Made by a program: the position numbers and the translations under genes | Part shown: positions 44,928 to 54,114 of the stretch, one piece after another | How positions within the stretch are numbered: position 1 is the first letter of the stretch | How the letters are laid out: the number at the start of each line of letters is the position of its first letter | The notes under the pieces: generated by a model | What the model saw: only the letters and a program-made list of their open reading frames with translations | What the model was told of the DNA's origin: nothing | The model's database searches: none | Assembly (NCBI GenBank): GCA_028277945.1 | Contig: JANQFH010000021.1 | Coordinates: 248,001 to 312,000 of the forward strand | Source of the DNA: Oligoflexia bacterium | Lineage (GTDB): Bacteria; Bdellovibrionota_G; JANQFH01 | Direction of reading: 5' to 3' | Length of the DNA: 64,000 bases

Positions 44928-45868
44928 ATGCCCAGAATTCCGCGGCATCTACTGGTTATTCCAGGTTTTTCAGCACATAAGATTTGGCGAGGACATAATC
45001 GGGAGCCAAACATAAAGACAAGAGAGGAAAAGAAGATGTACTTAACATTTCTTTTCTCACATTATTCCTTGTCTAGCCCGAACCAGCTATATGCAGTCAC
45101 CTTGATGTCAAACCACACTCACGAGGTTTATAAGATTGAGGATGTTGAAAATTTTTCGAATCAGATGCGTCAACATCATTCGAAATACGGCTTATTTTTT
45201 AATAAAAAACACAAACGATGTGGAAAGGTAGCCCAAGATCGACCCAAGACCTGTCTGATTGGGGATGAGGACCATGAGATGCGAGTCATCTTTTATATCC
45301 ATGCAAACCCAGTTCGTGCCAAAATGGTTCGAGACGCTAAGGACTATTATTGGTCGACTCATCAGCTTTATGCTTATGGGAGAAAGCAGCCCTGGATGAG
45401 ACATATTGTTTTTCCCGGATGGTATCTAAAGCTAGGTACAACTATGCGAGAGCGTCAGGAACAGTACATAAAGCTCTTCAATCGCTATCTAAAGCAACAA
45501 GGTCTGGTTTATATACCGATTTTCCGAAAACACTTCTATGGTCCTATAATGTGGGTGTTAACGATGCAAAAGCCCATCCGTGCCTGGTATCAAAACCATG
45601 GTCCTCCAAAGTCGTCCTAGTATTCTACAGGTTTTAATTTGTCGATTAGAATGGTCATTAGGCCCACGATATGCCCGGATGTCGAAGCAATGTCTCTTTT
45701 TCTATCGAGCCGATGTAAGACGACCTGCCTTTTTCTCTAAGTAGGGGTTTCCCTATTATCGGAAGACACTATTGGTACTTCCTGTGAGTTGCTAGTGATC
45801 CCTATGAATGCGGTTCAAGCTTTTTTTCAGAGAAAAGACAAATTTCTTAGCAGCTTAACCTCCGTCCC
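44790..45868 (+). mobile_element. REP-associated transposase element bounded by inverted 12-mers
   Basis: GGGACGGAGGTT at 44790-44801 and its complement AACCTCCGTCCC at 45857-45868 bracket a single transposase gene over about 1.08 kb. The left copy is preceded by a GATTCC/GGAATC hairpin. No target duplication was obvious. The right-hand 235 bases after the gene hold no ORF; a small TAGGG/CCCTA stem-loop lies at about 45740-45753. Exact ends are inferred from the repeats. Confidence 0.6.
44928..45620 (+). CDS. Y1/HUH REP-associated tyrosine transposase
   Basis: The protein follows a RAYT/IS200-like pattern: MPRIPRHLLVIPGFSAHKIW then RGHNRE, the HUH motif in YAVTLMSNHTHEVYKI, a candidate catalytic Tyr in RQHHSKYGLFFNKKHKRCGK, and the family segment HANPVRAKMVRDAKDYYWST. 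Such enzymes act on single-stranded DNA at REP-type hairpins. It looks intact at about 230 residues. I use the ATG at 44928, which begins the family's usual N-terminus; the track's 44910 is a TTG. No good ribosome binding site was seen. Confidence 0.85.
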   Translation: MPRIPRHLLVIPGFSAHKIWRGHNREPNIKTREEKKMYLTFLFSHYSLSSPNQLYAVTLMSNHTHEVYKIEDVENFSNQMRQHHSKYGLFFNKKHKRCGKVAQDRPKTCLIGDEDHEMRVIFYIHANPVRAKMVRDAKDYYWSTHQLYAYGRKQPWMRHIVFPGWYLKLGTTMRERQEQYIKLFNRYLKQQGLVYIPIFRKHFYGPIMWVLTMQKPIRAWYQNHGPPKSS

Positions 45869-46343
45869 TCTTTTTTAGGCGGTCGTAAGTATCGAGAAGG
45901 TGTTCGTTGAGGACCTTTACATCGTTGAGGATGGGCATAAAGTTAGTATCGCCAACCCAGCGCGGTACGACATGGTAGTGCAAGTGCCCAGGAATGCCAG
46001 CGCCAGCAGCAGCATCAAGGTTAATGCCAACATTAAACCCATCTGGTTTGAAAGCCTGTTTTAATAGACGAATAGATCGCTGCAGCATAGTCGACAAGTC
46101 CACAACACTCTCTTTCGACAGCGATTCTAAAGCCTTTTCATGTTTGAATGGCACAACCATAAGGTGGCCATTGTTGTAAGGATACCGGTTTAAAATAATG
46201 TAAGAGAGATCACTACGACATAGGATAAGATTTTCACGGTCGTTACCCTCAGATGGCAAAGCACAAAAGGGGCACCCCGATGATTTTTTGTCTGCGAGAA
46301 GAAACTCCATACGCCAAGGCGCCCAGATCTGCTTCACAATCAA
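45855..46343 (-). CDS. HIT-family nucleotide hydrolase or transferase
   Basis: The histidine triad is intact (HLHYHVVPRW, residues about 118-127) and an N-terminal CPFCALP gives a C-x-x-C zinc-type motif. The family cleaves or phosphorylyses Ap4A-like nucleotides. It has the usual length of about 160 residues. Its last codons (AGG GAC GGA GGT TAA) are the transposon's end 12-mer, so the tail ...KKRDGG was probably created by the insertion. It lies one base downstream of sppA. Confidence 0.9.
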   Translation of the reverse strand: MIVKQIWAPWRMEFLLADKKSSGCPFCALPSEGNDRENLILCRSDLSYIILNRYPYNNGHLMVVPFKHEKALESLSKESVVDLSTMLQRSIRLLKQAFKPDGFNVGINLDAAAGAGIPGHLHYHVVPRWVGDTNFMPILNDVKVLNEHLLDTYDRLKKRDGG

Positions 46344-46344
46344 A

Positions 46345-47271
46345 CTACCTCACAGTCATCGGCAGCGTCACACCGTCAGTATAGAGAAGTTGCCGGATCT
46401 CTCGTACCACCTGGGTTCTCTCCACACTCGCCACAAGACGTTTTGCTAGAAAGTCAAGTAGGCCTTCACGCTCAGTTTCAATAAGAAATTCTGGCTCTTT
46501 TACTTTGCCAAGTTTGCCCGCAACTTCCAGGGCCCTATGGAGGTTGCCAAGCTCGTCGATCAGCTTGTGCTTCAACGCCTGTTCCCCTGAAAAGATTACC
46601 CCAGTCGCCAAGGACTCGACAGCGCTAACCGAGAGGTTCCGTCCTGTCGCGACGTCTCGAATAAACTGTCGATGCATCTCATCCGCCAGATTCTGTAGTA
46701 CCTTGCGCTCATCAGGTCTTAAAGATCTCAGCGGTGACGCAATGTCTTTAATTTTCCCAGCCTTGATAATCTCCCATCGCAGCAGCAATTTCCTAGCGAT
46801 GTTCTCAAATATAAAATGCTGCATAATGACTCCGATACTTCCGGTGACGGTTCCTGGGTTGGCGACAATCTTATTAGCAGCGCTAGCAATATAGTATCCG
46901 CCACTAGTCGCAAGTGAACCCATAGAGACAACCACAGGTTTCTCTTTTTTGGTTTTCCCTATCTCTGCATAGATTTCCTGGGCCGGAGCGATGGCGCCAC
47001 CAGGAGAATCCACTCGTACAACAATCGCTTTAACCTGCTCCCGTTTGCGTAGTTTGACTAAACGATGAACGATATCATTGGAAGAGCTAATGATGCCTTC
47101 CACTTTGATGAGTCCGACATTGCCCTTGCCACTGCCAGCCGAACTGCCTCTCAACATGAATAAGCCAAGGATAGTGGTTGTAACTGCCATTAAACCAATA
47201 CCGGCAAAGATCACCAGGACGATGGTTCCTGGTCCTATGCGACGGTGCCGTTTGCCCTGTAAATGATCCAT
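46345..47271 (-). CDS. sppA: signal peptide peptidase SppA (short form)
   Basis: A membrane anchor (GTIVLVIFAGIGLMAVTTTI) precedes an S49 protease domain. It has VRVDSPGGAIAPAQE, the catalytic serine in MGSLATSGGYYIASAANKIV and the lysine in IKAGKIKDIASPLRSLRPDE. About 308 residues mark the short, tetramer-type SppA that degrades signal peptides in the membrane. The start at 47271 (Met11 of the track ORF) overlaps the antiporter gene by 37 bases and lacks a clear ribosome binding site. Confidence 0.92.
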   Translation of the reverse strand: MDHLQGKRHRRIGPGTIVLVIFAGIGLMAVTTTILGLFMLRGSSAGSGKGNVGLIKVEGIISSSNDIVHRLVKLRKREQVKAIVVRVDSPGGAIAPAQEIYAEIGKTKKEKPVVVSMGSLATSGGYYIASAANKIVANPGTVTGSIGVIMQHFIFENIARKLLLRWEIIKAGKIKDIASPLRSLRPDERKVLQNLADEMHRQFIRDVATGRNLSVSAVESLATGVIFSGEQALKHKLIDELGNLHRALEVAGKLGKVKEPEFLIETEREGLLDFLAKRLVASVERTQVVREIRQLLYTDGVTLPMTVR

Positions 47272-48209
47272 AGTGCAAAGAGGTAGAGAAGAATGATACA
47301 AAAGGCAATTAATTTGTACGTTTTGGTGAGACGATTGGTGTAGTAGACAAGAAGCGCCAGCAAGGTGAGCATGATAGAAGCGTTGATCTGAAAGAGGTGA
47401 ATCTTTCCGGTGTGTTGGAAAATGTTACCGCCTCGGTAGACAAAGTCGGCCAGGGCAAGGATAAACAGGTTAAAACAGCTACTACCGAATATGTTGCCAG
47501 CCGCCATAGCGGCAAAACCGGCCCTGATAGCGGTAGCAGTGACTACCAGTTCAGGTAAAGATGTTGCTACTGCAAGAAACAGAGTACCAGCAAAGGTTTT
47601 ATTTAAGTTTAGATTGTCAGCGATATGATCGCACATGATGCTAAGTAAGATGCCAGCGGCTATTATAAACGCTGCATAAAAAACAATCTGCAAAATGACC
47701 TTACCGAGCTGTCCAGAGGCTCTCTCTACAGGAGCTTCGCTCGCTTTGCTCTGATCCTTGTTGTCCAGCCGCGCAAAAAAAACGAGAAAGAGGGCCATGA
47801 TAAAGAGCGACAGAGGATGTATTTTAATAATGGTAATTTCCCAAACCGGCGTCATCACGGCGAATGAAAAGATAAGGCTGAGTATGACCGCGGTCATACC
47901 AGTATGTATTCCAGCTCTTGTATGCTCCTGAGGAAACTGCACAAGTAGCCAGAGCAGGGCAATGATGGCGATATTGATCAGGTTGCTACCAAAAATGTTC
48001 CCAATAGCCAGTTCAGGAGACTTGGCTAAACCACCGGCTGCCAAGGTACTACTCAATTCCGGCAGGCTTGTCACAGTCGACAAGAGGATGGCTCCCAGCC
48101 AGAGGTGGCCGATGTTGGTTATCTGTGACAGGCTATAGCAACTGTGAGTGAGTTTTCGTCCAGCAAAGAGTACGACAGTCGCTGCGAGTGCAAAGAGAAA
48201 CCACTCCAT
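47235..48209 (-). CDS. Na+/Ca2+ antiporter family (CaCA) protein
   Basis: Ten or so hydrophobic helices in two halves, each with the CaCA alpha-repeat: TVTSLPELSSTLAAGG with GNIFGSNLINIA, and AVATSLPELVVTATAIR with GNIFGSSCFNLF. These repeats carry the ion-binding acidic residues. A hydrophilic loop lies between them. It would exchange calcium for sodium or protons across the inner membrane. The ATG at 48209 follows a TTG at 48212. It sits between rpsA and sppA on the same strand. Confidence 0.9.
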   Translation of the reverse strand: MEWFLFALAATVVLFAGRKLTHSCYSLSQITNIGHLWLGAILLSTVTSLPELSSTLAAGGLAKSPELAIGNIFGSNLINIAIIALLWLLVQFPQEHTRAGIHTGMTAVILSLIFSFAVMTPVWEITIIKIHPLSLFIMALFLVFFARLDNKDQSKASEAPVERASGQLGKVILQIVFYAAFIIAAGILLSIMCDHIADNLNLNKTFAGTLFLAVATSLPELVVTATAIRAGFAAMAAGNIFGSSCFNLFILALADFVYRGGNIFQHTGKIHLFQINASIMLTLLALLVYYTNRLTKTYKLIAFCIILLYLFALWIIYRANGTVA

Positions 48210-48219
48210 CAAGGCAGCT

Positions 48220-49944
48220 TTACTGATTATCCTCGAATTTGTCCGGGTCGCCGTTGCTAGATCGCTTCAGTTCAGCCGGCATCACATCTGCAAAGGTAGT
48301 ACTCGTGTCCGTATTCTCAGCAGATTTTTGCGCGTCCTGGCTTTCACTACCATCGGCGTCTTTCATACTTAGGCTAATCCGTTTCTCTTCAGGATCAACG
48401 TTCAGCACCATAGCCTTGATTTTGTCGCCAACAGCAGCATGTTTTCTGGGATCCTCAACATGCTCCTCTGCAATTTCCGAGACGTGGATGAGCCCTTCAA
48501 GCTCGCTTTCGAGTCTTACAAAAATACCAAAATCGGTAATCTTAACGACCTCGCCTTCGACAATGCTGCCAGCAGCGTGTTTGGACGCCATCTCTTGCCA
48601 TGGGTCGGGTGTCAATTGCTTGATGCCAAGAGAAAAGCGCTCATTTTCAGGATCAATATTTAGAACCACGGCTTCGACTTCATCACCCTTTTTAAACATT
48701 TCATCCGGGTCCTTTGCCTTTTGCGACCAGCTTATATCGGACACGTGGATGAGGCCATCAATGCCATCTTCAATGCCAATGAAGACGCCGAAATCAGTAA
48801 TGTTCTTCACAACACCCTGCACCTTTGTTCCCGCAGGGTAGCGTTCGCTCAACACAGCCCAAGGATTTGGCTCTACCTGCTTTAAACCCAGAGCAATTTT
48901 GCGATTCTCACGGTCGATATCAAGGATCACTGCCTCGATTTCATCACCAATTTTTAGGATCTGCGAAGGATGCTTGACTCGTTTTGTCCAGCTCATTTCT
49001 GAAACATGGATAAGGCCTTCCACACCTTCTTCGATCTCAACAAACGCACCATAGTCCGCCAAGTTTACCACTTTACCTCGCACCCGAGAGTCAACAGGGT
49101 AGCGCTCTTCGACACCAATCCACGGGTCTTCGCTGATCTGTTTGAGGCCGAGAGAGACCCTTTCCCGTTCGCGGTCATATTTCAGAATTTTGACATCGAT
49201 CTTGTCACCAATTGAAACCAGTTCGCTTGGGTGGTTTATCCGTTTCCAGCTCATGTCGGTTATGTGCAGTAGTCCGTCGATACCGCCAAGGTCGACAAAG
49301 GCTCCATAGTCAGTAATGTTCTTAATCACACCCTGCATGACCTTGTCTTCCTCAAGGACTTCAAGCGTCTTTCCACGCAGATCTTCGCGCTCTTTCTCTA
49401 ATAACACCCGTCTAGAGAGAACAATGTTGCCACGTTTCTTGTTAAACTTGATGATCTTAAACTGGAATGTCTTGCCCATGAGGTTGTCCATATGACGTAC
49501 GGGAGCTAAATCAATCTGAGAACCTGGGAGAAAAGCTTTTATACCAATGTCTACCGCAAGACCGCCTTTGACTTTGCCAATAATCTTTCCTTCAACTAAC
49601 TCTTCCTTTTCGCAGGCCATAGCGACCTCGTCCCAGAGTTTGGCTTTATCCGCCTTTTCTTTGCTAAGCAGAATCCGACCGTCATCGCTTTCATAAGATT
49701 CGACAAAGACATCTACCGTATCGCCCACTTCAACATTGAGCTTGCCTTCGGCATTACGAAACTCATGCAGGGTAATGGATCCTTCTGATTTAAAGCCTAC
49801 GTCTACTAGAACCTGATCCTTATCGACTCTTATGACGGTTCCCGAGACAACATCGCCTTCGTGGATCTCCTTGGCGTTCTTGACGCTTTCTTGGAACAGG
49901 GCTGAAAAGCTCTGGTCATCTGAGGGTGTATTCAATGATTCCAT
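48220..49944 (-). CDS. rpsA: 30S ribosomal protein S1
   Basis: Six S1 RNA-binding repeats are visible (for example GDVVSGTVIRVDKDQVLVDV, MQGVIKNITDYGAFVDLGG, GTKVQGVVKNITDFGVFIGI), as in full-length S1, over about 574 residues. S1 helps mRNAs bind the 30S subunit. The ATG at 49944 follows GAAGGAG at very short spacing, so the start is uncertain. The track's start at 49998 coincides with a likely -35 sequence and is rejected. Confidence 0.95.
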   Translation of the reverse strand: MESLNTPSDDQSFSALFQESVKNAKEIHEGDVVSGTVIRVDKDQVLVDVGFKSEGSITLHEFRNAEGKLNVEVGDTVDVFVESYESDDGRILLSKEKADKAKLWDEVAMACEKEELVEGKIIGKVKGGLAVDIGIKAFLPGSQIDLAPVRHMDNLMGKTFQFKIIKFNKKRGNIVLSRRVLLEKEREDLRGKTLEVLEEDKVMQGVIKNITDYGAFVDLGGIDGLLHITDMSWKRINHPSELVSIGDKIDVKILKYDRERERVSLGLKQISEDPWIGVEERYPVDSRVRGKVVNLADYGAFVEIEEGVEGLIHVSEMSWTKRVKHPSQILKIGDEIEAVILDIDRENRKIALGLKQVEPNPWAVLSERYPAGTKVQGVVKNITDFGVFIGIEDGIDGLIHVSDISWSQKAKDPDEMFKKGDEVEAVVLNIDPENERFSLGIKQLTPDPWQEMASKHAAGSIVEGEVVKITDFGIFVRLESELEGLIHVSEIAEEHVEDPRKHAAVGDKIKAMVLNVDPEEKRISLSMKDADGSESQDAQKSAENTDTSTTFADVMPAELKRSSNGDPDKFEDNQ

Positions 49945-49969
49945 CTCCTTCACTACAGGGAGCTTGCGG

Positions 49970-49998
49970 CAAGTAATCAAAATTTCATGAAAAGTCAA
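49970..49998 (-). promoter_or_regulatory. possible rpsA promoter
   Basis: On the minus strand TTGACT (49998-49993), 17 bases and TACTTG (49975-49970) form a plausible promoter. It would start transcription near 49963, about 19 bases before the chosen rpsA ATG. The region upstream is only five bases from the mltF stop. Confidence 0.4.
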
Positions 49999-50002
49999 AC
50001 AA

Positions 50003-51469
50003 TTAAAGGGTTATAAATTTCTTAAAGAGCCGGTACCTCTCCATAATGCGGCGTACATAGGTCAGGGTTTCGCTGCCGCGGCAGAAGCCGTGGCGTACTT
50101 TTGCGTAGTATTTTTCATCCATTAGCAGCTGTAATGCCTGCTTGATACCGCCATGCCAGCGGTCTTTGTTCCATCCAAATTCTGCGGCAAGCCGACGCGC
50201 ATCTTGGAGGTGTCCCATACCGGCATTGTAGCTGGCAAGCACCAGGCGGATTTGCTCTTCCTCGGCAAGATCGCTGTGGCGATAGAGGCGGAAGAGCCAC
50301 TTTATATAAGCCGCGCCAGCCCGGATGTTTTCTTCCGTGTCGAAGATGCCGCCACGACCAAAACTGGCAAAGGTAGTGGGGATAAGCTGCATGAGCCCTT
50401 TGGCGCCAGCAGGACTGATCGCTTGTGGATTGAAGCGGGACTCTTCGTAGATTACTGCCAGCAGTAGGCGCCAATCCAGCCCATACTCTGTGGCCGATTT
50501 TTTTACCAGGTGGTCGTAGGCTGACACCAGCCGGTTTCCCTTAGGTGAAGCGCCAGCATGATTGGTCCAGAGAGGGTGGTGCTTATGGTTGAAATAGTGG
50601 CGATAGAGGATGTTGTAGTGGGCCGAGCGTCGCGGCCGTTGCTCCAACCTTGAAAAGTAGTGTCTCTTGAGGAAACGGTTAAGCTGTTTGCGTAGTTTTG
50701 GTGCGCCCTGTGGGAGAATCCAGGCAACCTTGCGCGGGCTCTTGAGTCGGAAAGCGATCTTTAAGTTGTGATAGTGTGACCGCAGTGCCTGGCGTGCAAA
50801 GGCTTCGTCTACGGCAACAGCCGACAACAGGCCAGAAGCGAGAGACTCAAGCAGGTCGTGATCGGAGTGATCATCAGCAAGCGTGTGAATCCGTACAGTT
50901 ACCCCTTGCTGTTGCAGCTGGAGTAAAGAGTCGTACTGCAGGCTTTTGCGCACGACAGACACGCTTTTACCCTTGAGCTTGTTTGACTTATCGATCGAAC
51001 TCCAGGTAGCGTCTTGCCGACGTACCACAACGGCATCTGCTAGAGTACGATAGGGTCTTGAGTGCACGAGGCCGGGCAGTAGAGGTTGATTTAACGGTTG
51101 AGCGCTGATGATTAAATCGCCACCACCGTCCCGTAACCACTCTTGCATCGCCGATCTCGATGGTGGCAGAACAGCTTCGACTTCAACCCCTAGCTCGTTG
51201 GCAAAGGTGCGGGCAAGATCGTATTCAAAACCCTGCTCATAGCCGTGGGCAAGAAAGTATTCCATGGATTGGAAGTGAGTAATGATCCGTAGGCGTCCAC
51301 GTTGGCGAATGGCTTTAAGGTTGTTGGGTTTGGCATGAAACTCTTGAAAAACCGGTCTGGTCTTTACGGCTACGGATATAGGGCGCGAATCACAGGCAAC
51401 CGTCTGCAGGATTAATCCCAGCAGAAAACACAGCAACCCTACATTACGATATACTACATGTTGACGCAT
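50003..51469 (-). CDS. mltF: MltF-type membrane-bound lytic transglycosylase
   Basis: A lipoprotein signal (FLLGLILQTVAC) is followed by a solute-binding-like domain (LKAIRQRGRLRIITHFQSME, residues about 55-290) and a C-terminal SLT lysozyme-like domain. The catalytic Glu is in VIYEESRFNPQAISPAGAKG, with LMQLIPTTFASF following. This is the MltF layout, which cleaves peptidoglycan at the outer membrane. Starting at Met10 of the track ORF gives the lipoprotein signal; there is no clear ribosome binding site. Confidence 0.93.
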   Translation of the reverse strand: MRQHVVYRNVGLLCFLLGLILQTVACDSRPISVAVKTRPVFQEFHAKPNNLKAIRQRGRLRIITHFQSMEYFLAHGYEQGFEYDLARTFANELGVEVEAVLPPSRSAMQEWLRDGGGDLIISAQPLNQPLLPGLVHSRPYRTLADAVVVRRQDATWSSIDKSNKLKGKSVSVVRKSLQYDSLLQLQQQGVTVRIHTLADDHSDHDLLESLASGLLSAVAVDEAFARQALRSHYHNLKIAFRLKSPRKVAWILPQGAPKLRKQLNRFLKRHYFSRLEQRPRRSAHYNILYRHYFNHKHHPLWTNHAGASPKGNRLVSAYDHLVKKSATEYGLDWRLLLAVIYEESRFNPQAISPAGAKGLMQLIPTTFASFGRGGIFDTEENIRAGAAYIKWLFRLYRHSDLAEEEQIRLVLASYNAGMGHLQDARRLAAEFGWNKDRWHGGIKQALQLLMDEKYYAKVRHGFCRGSETLTYVRRIMERYRLFKKFITL

Positions 51470-51522
51470 GGAGGGGTGACCAATACCAAAAATCACCCCT
51501 CCTCGTCAATCCACTTCAGCAA

Positions 51523-51873
51523 CTAGTTCCACGGATTGTGGTATTTAAGCCCCATTAGGTAGAGTAGCAAGTCATCACGAAGCCTTTTTGCCGCAGGGCT
51601 CAAGTGGTCAAAACTAACTCCCATGCCGCAATGGTGCGAGTTCCGCATGGGTCGATCGATACGTACTATCCGCCCCTCCACCGGTGCGTCAAAGCTACCA
51701 TTGGAGATTTGCATCATAACATGGCTGCCAATGCCAAAGGTCCGTTTTGAATTAAGGTAGGCGCCCGAACGGCTTAGATTGGTAATGAAGCAGAAATTAA
51801 GACCTGTCTGATCGTTGAATACCGCCCCGATCTGAGCATGAAAGCGCTTGCCATTGCGCCGTTCAACCAGCAT
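51523..51873 (-). CDS. second PilZ-domain protein
   Basis: About 116 residues with RxxxR as ERRNGKRFH at the very N-terminus and N-x-S-x-x-G as ITNLSRSGAYLNSK, the two c-di-GMP contacts of PilZ domains. GMGVSFDHLSPAAKRL closes the domain. An AGGAGGGG site precedes the ATG. The 115-base gap upstream holds a TTGACA with no good -10. It stands between the polysaccharide deacetylase and mltF on the same strand. Confidence 0.88.
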   Translation of the reverse strand: MLVERRNGKRFHAQIGAVFNDQTGLNFCFITNLSRSGAYLNSKRTFGIGSHVMMQISNGSFDAPVEGRIVRIDRPMRNSHHCGMGVSFDHLSPAAKRLRDDLLLYLMGLKYHNPWN

Positions 51874-51988
51874 TTCCCCTCCTAAATATTCAACTTTTAC
51901 TGGAGGTTTGTCTCACGCCTGAGTCTAGATGTCAATAAAAAATCCCGCCTAATGGAATTCAGTTATACTCATTTGAAACAAATTATAT

Positions 51989-52855
51989 TTAGTTAAACAA
52001 AATTTGCGAGAGAGGAACTACTAATTCTTCAATATTTTCATTATGTTGCTTCAAAAACTGCTGCAGGGCCGCAGCTGTTTCTGCATAGGGATGGCCGATG
52101 CCTACGGCCTTTCCTTTTTTACGGGCTACTGCAAGGAGTTTTTCTAGCTGTTGCGTAATTGCCTCTGGCTTCCTGACGTTATCGAGGAAGACATCACGGC
52201 TTAGACTAGGAATCGCCTGTGTCGCCGCCATGAGACCAAACTGCGAACTCGGATTCGTTCTACTGTCGAGCACAAATAGCTCCTGCTCTCTTAGCAGAGG
52301 CAGAAATCGAGCAAGAGCGGCGTTAGATACCGTAAAACGGCTGCCCATGTGGTTGTTGAGACCCGTGGCATAGGGCGTGGCCACTAAAGCTGCAGAGAGC
52401 TGTTGCTGCATTTCCGCGGCAGTCATGTCATCGGTTAAGAGGTCGAGTGAGCCGTTTTGGTGCTGCAAAGGTTCCATAGGCATGTGGATAATGACCTGGT
52501 GTCCATGTTGGTGTGCCATTCTGGCTAACTTCGTTGCAAAAGGAGCTGTTGGTATAACGGCAAAGGTAATACCCGCAGGCATGCGGATGAATGGCTGTGC
52601 AGAAGCTTCGCTATAACCAATGTCGTCTATGACAATGGCAATGCGTCTACCTCGATGTGGCGAGTTTTTTGCGTCTGGCGGTTGCTTTTGGATGTCAGAG
52701 TGTTGCTGTCTTTGCCCTGCCGGGGTTGGTAGAAAGAAGAAAACAATTAATAACAGGGATAACGCGAGAAAACAGACTAGCCACAGTCGGTCTAAAGCTG
52801 TCGAGAATGCGAGGAGTTCTCTGCCGCGGGTTTTGAGTTGGCGAAAGTAATCCAT
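51989..52855 (-). CDS. divergent polysaccharide deacetylase (YibQ-like)
   Basis: A membrane anchor (LWLVCFLALSLLLIVFFFLP) precedes a divergent deacetylase domain: RIAIVIDDIGYSEASAQPFI, QVIIHMPMEPL, GLNNHMGSRFT and FVLDSRTNPSSQ, with the Asp-Asp and His positions of the family. It would act on an envelope glycan in the periplasm; the substrate is unknown. The start lies inside ctpA (64-base overlap), so the two are coupled, a neighbour pair common to many Gram-negatives. Confidence 0.9.
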   Translation of the reverse strand: MDYFRQLKTRGRELLAFSTALDRLWLVCFLALSLLLIVFFFLPTPAGQRQQHSDIQKQPPDAKNSPHRGRRIAIVIDDIGYSEASAQPFIRMPAGITFAVIPTAPFATKLARMAHQHGHQVIIHMPMEPLQHQNGSLDLLTDDMTAAEMQQQLSAALVATPYATGLNNHMGSRFTVSNAALARFLPLLREQELFVLDSRTNPSSQFGLMAATQAIPSLSRDVFLDNVRKPEAITQQLEKLLAVARKKGKAVGIGHPYAETAAALQQFLKQHNENIEELVVPLSQILFN

Positions 52856-54093
52856 GCGTGTAGGTGGTCCACAGCTCGCTTTAACTGTAGATCGCTTTGC
52901 AATAAGTCGTTTTTAGCCGATTGTATGGTCGCACGCTCATTTTCGTTTGGCAAATGATTTTGCAGATCTTCTTCCCGTAGCGATTCCGAAACAACATGGA
53001 AAACATCTGGTATTTCCGGCTCGACAATGATGTCTGGCTTTATACCTTGTGCTTGGATGGCAAAACCCTTTGGCGTGAAATAGGTAGCCACAGTAATTTT
53101 GAGAGCTGACCCGTCTTCAAGGTCGATTACGGTCTGGACACTTCCCTTACCAAAGCTGCGTGTTCCCATAATGACTGCTTTCCGGTGATCCTTCAGTGCT
53201 CCAGCGACAATTTCCGGTGCGCTAGCTGTACCACCATTAATCAAAGCAACTGTTGGTAGCAGAGGCAGTGTATTCTTACGTGATGCAATCCTCTTTTCAA
53301 TATACTCCTGTCTCCTGCCGCGAGTAGAGACAATAAGGCCTTTATCGAGAAAGAGATCGACTAGATTAACCGCCTCGTCCAGCAGCCCACCAGGATTGTT
53401 GCGCATATCAAGGATAATGCCCTCTATAGGTTGCTTCTTCTTGTAGAGCGGCTCGAGTTTCCTTCTTACAGCGTCCGCTGTCTTATTTTGAAAACTTGCA
53501 ATCTTAACATAGGCTATACGACCGATCTGTTCTATGGATACGCTTGGCATCTCTACGACAGCCCGGATCAAATCTACCGTGCGTGTAATACCACTATCCT
53601 TTTCTTGAATCAGTAAGCTGACTTTGGTATCGACTTGCCCTTGAAGTTTCTTTTCTACCTGTTCTTCTGACATTCCCTTTGTCGATACTCCATCAATATC
53701 AAGAATGACATCTCCTGGCTTGATACCTGCCGCAAACGCAGGGGAACCCTCAATCGGCGTTACTATGACAACGCCTCTCTCTTCGACAATAATTTCCAAA
53801 CCGATACCGTGGTACTTCCCAGAGGCACGCATTTTCATTTTGCTATAACGCTGGGGTGGTAGATAGAGAGTATGTGGATCTAGTACGCGCAACATACCAT
53901 GCAAGGCGCCATCAAGCAGTTGGCCAATATCTACGTCCTGTACGTAGTTGGCTTCAATATAGTTTAGTGATTTTGCAAAGATCTCAAGTTTCTTAAGGGT
54001 ACTTTCTTTAGCAGTTGGATTTGCTGCCACCGGTGAAGTAGCCGTAATGAACACAAAAATCGCTACATACAAGAGAGTGCGTTGAAAACCCAT
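52792..54093 (-). CDS. ctpA: carboxy-terminal processing protease (S41)
   Basis: Signal peptide (LLYVAIFVFITATSPVAA), PDZ domain (GIGLEIIVEERGVVIVTPIE, GIKPGDVILDIDGVSTKGMS) and S41 protease domain (LDMRNNPGGLLDEAVNLVDL). The catalytic serine is in INGGTASAPEIVAGAL and the lysine in MGTRSFGKGSVQTV. It trims periplasmic proteins and often acts with an envelope adaptor. GGAGG lies four bases before the ATG at 54093, favoured over the track's 54105. It follows the EnvC-like gene. Confidence 0.94.
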   Translation of the reverse strand: MGFQRTLLYVAIFVFITATSPVAANPTAKESTLKKLEIFAKSLNYIEANYVQDVDIGQLLDGALHGMLRVLDPHTLYLPPQRYSKMKMRASGKYHGIGLEIIVEERGVVIVTPIEGSPAFAAGIKPGDVILDIDGVSTKGMSEEQVEKKLQGQVDTKVSLLIQEKDSGITRTVDLIRAVVEMPSVSIEQIGRIAYVKIASFQNKTADAVRRKLEPLYKKKQPIEGIILDMRNNPGGLLDEAVNLVDLFLDKGLIVSTRGRRQEYIEKRIASRKNTLPLLPTVALINGGTASAPEIVAGALKDHRKAVIMGTRSFGKGSVQTVIDLEDGSALKITVATYFTPKGFAIQAQGIKPDIIVEPEIPDVFHVVSESLREEDLQNHLPNENERATIQSAKNDLLQSDLQLKRAVDHLHAWITFANSKPAAENSSHSRQL

Positions 54094-54114
54094 TTTGCCT
54101 CCCATGGCGAAAAA

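Noticed and set aside
48239-48841. 200-residue plus-strand ORF in rpsA
   Set aside because: Serine-rich shadow of the repeated S1 domains, a common artefact.
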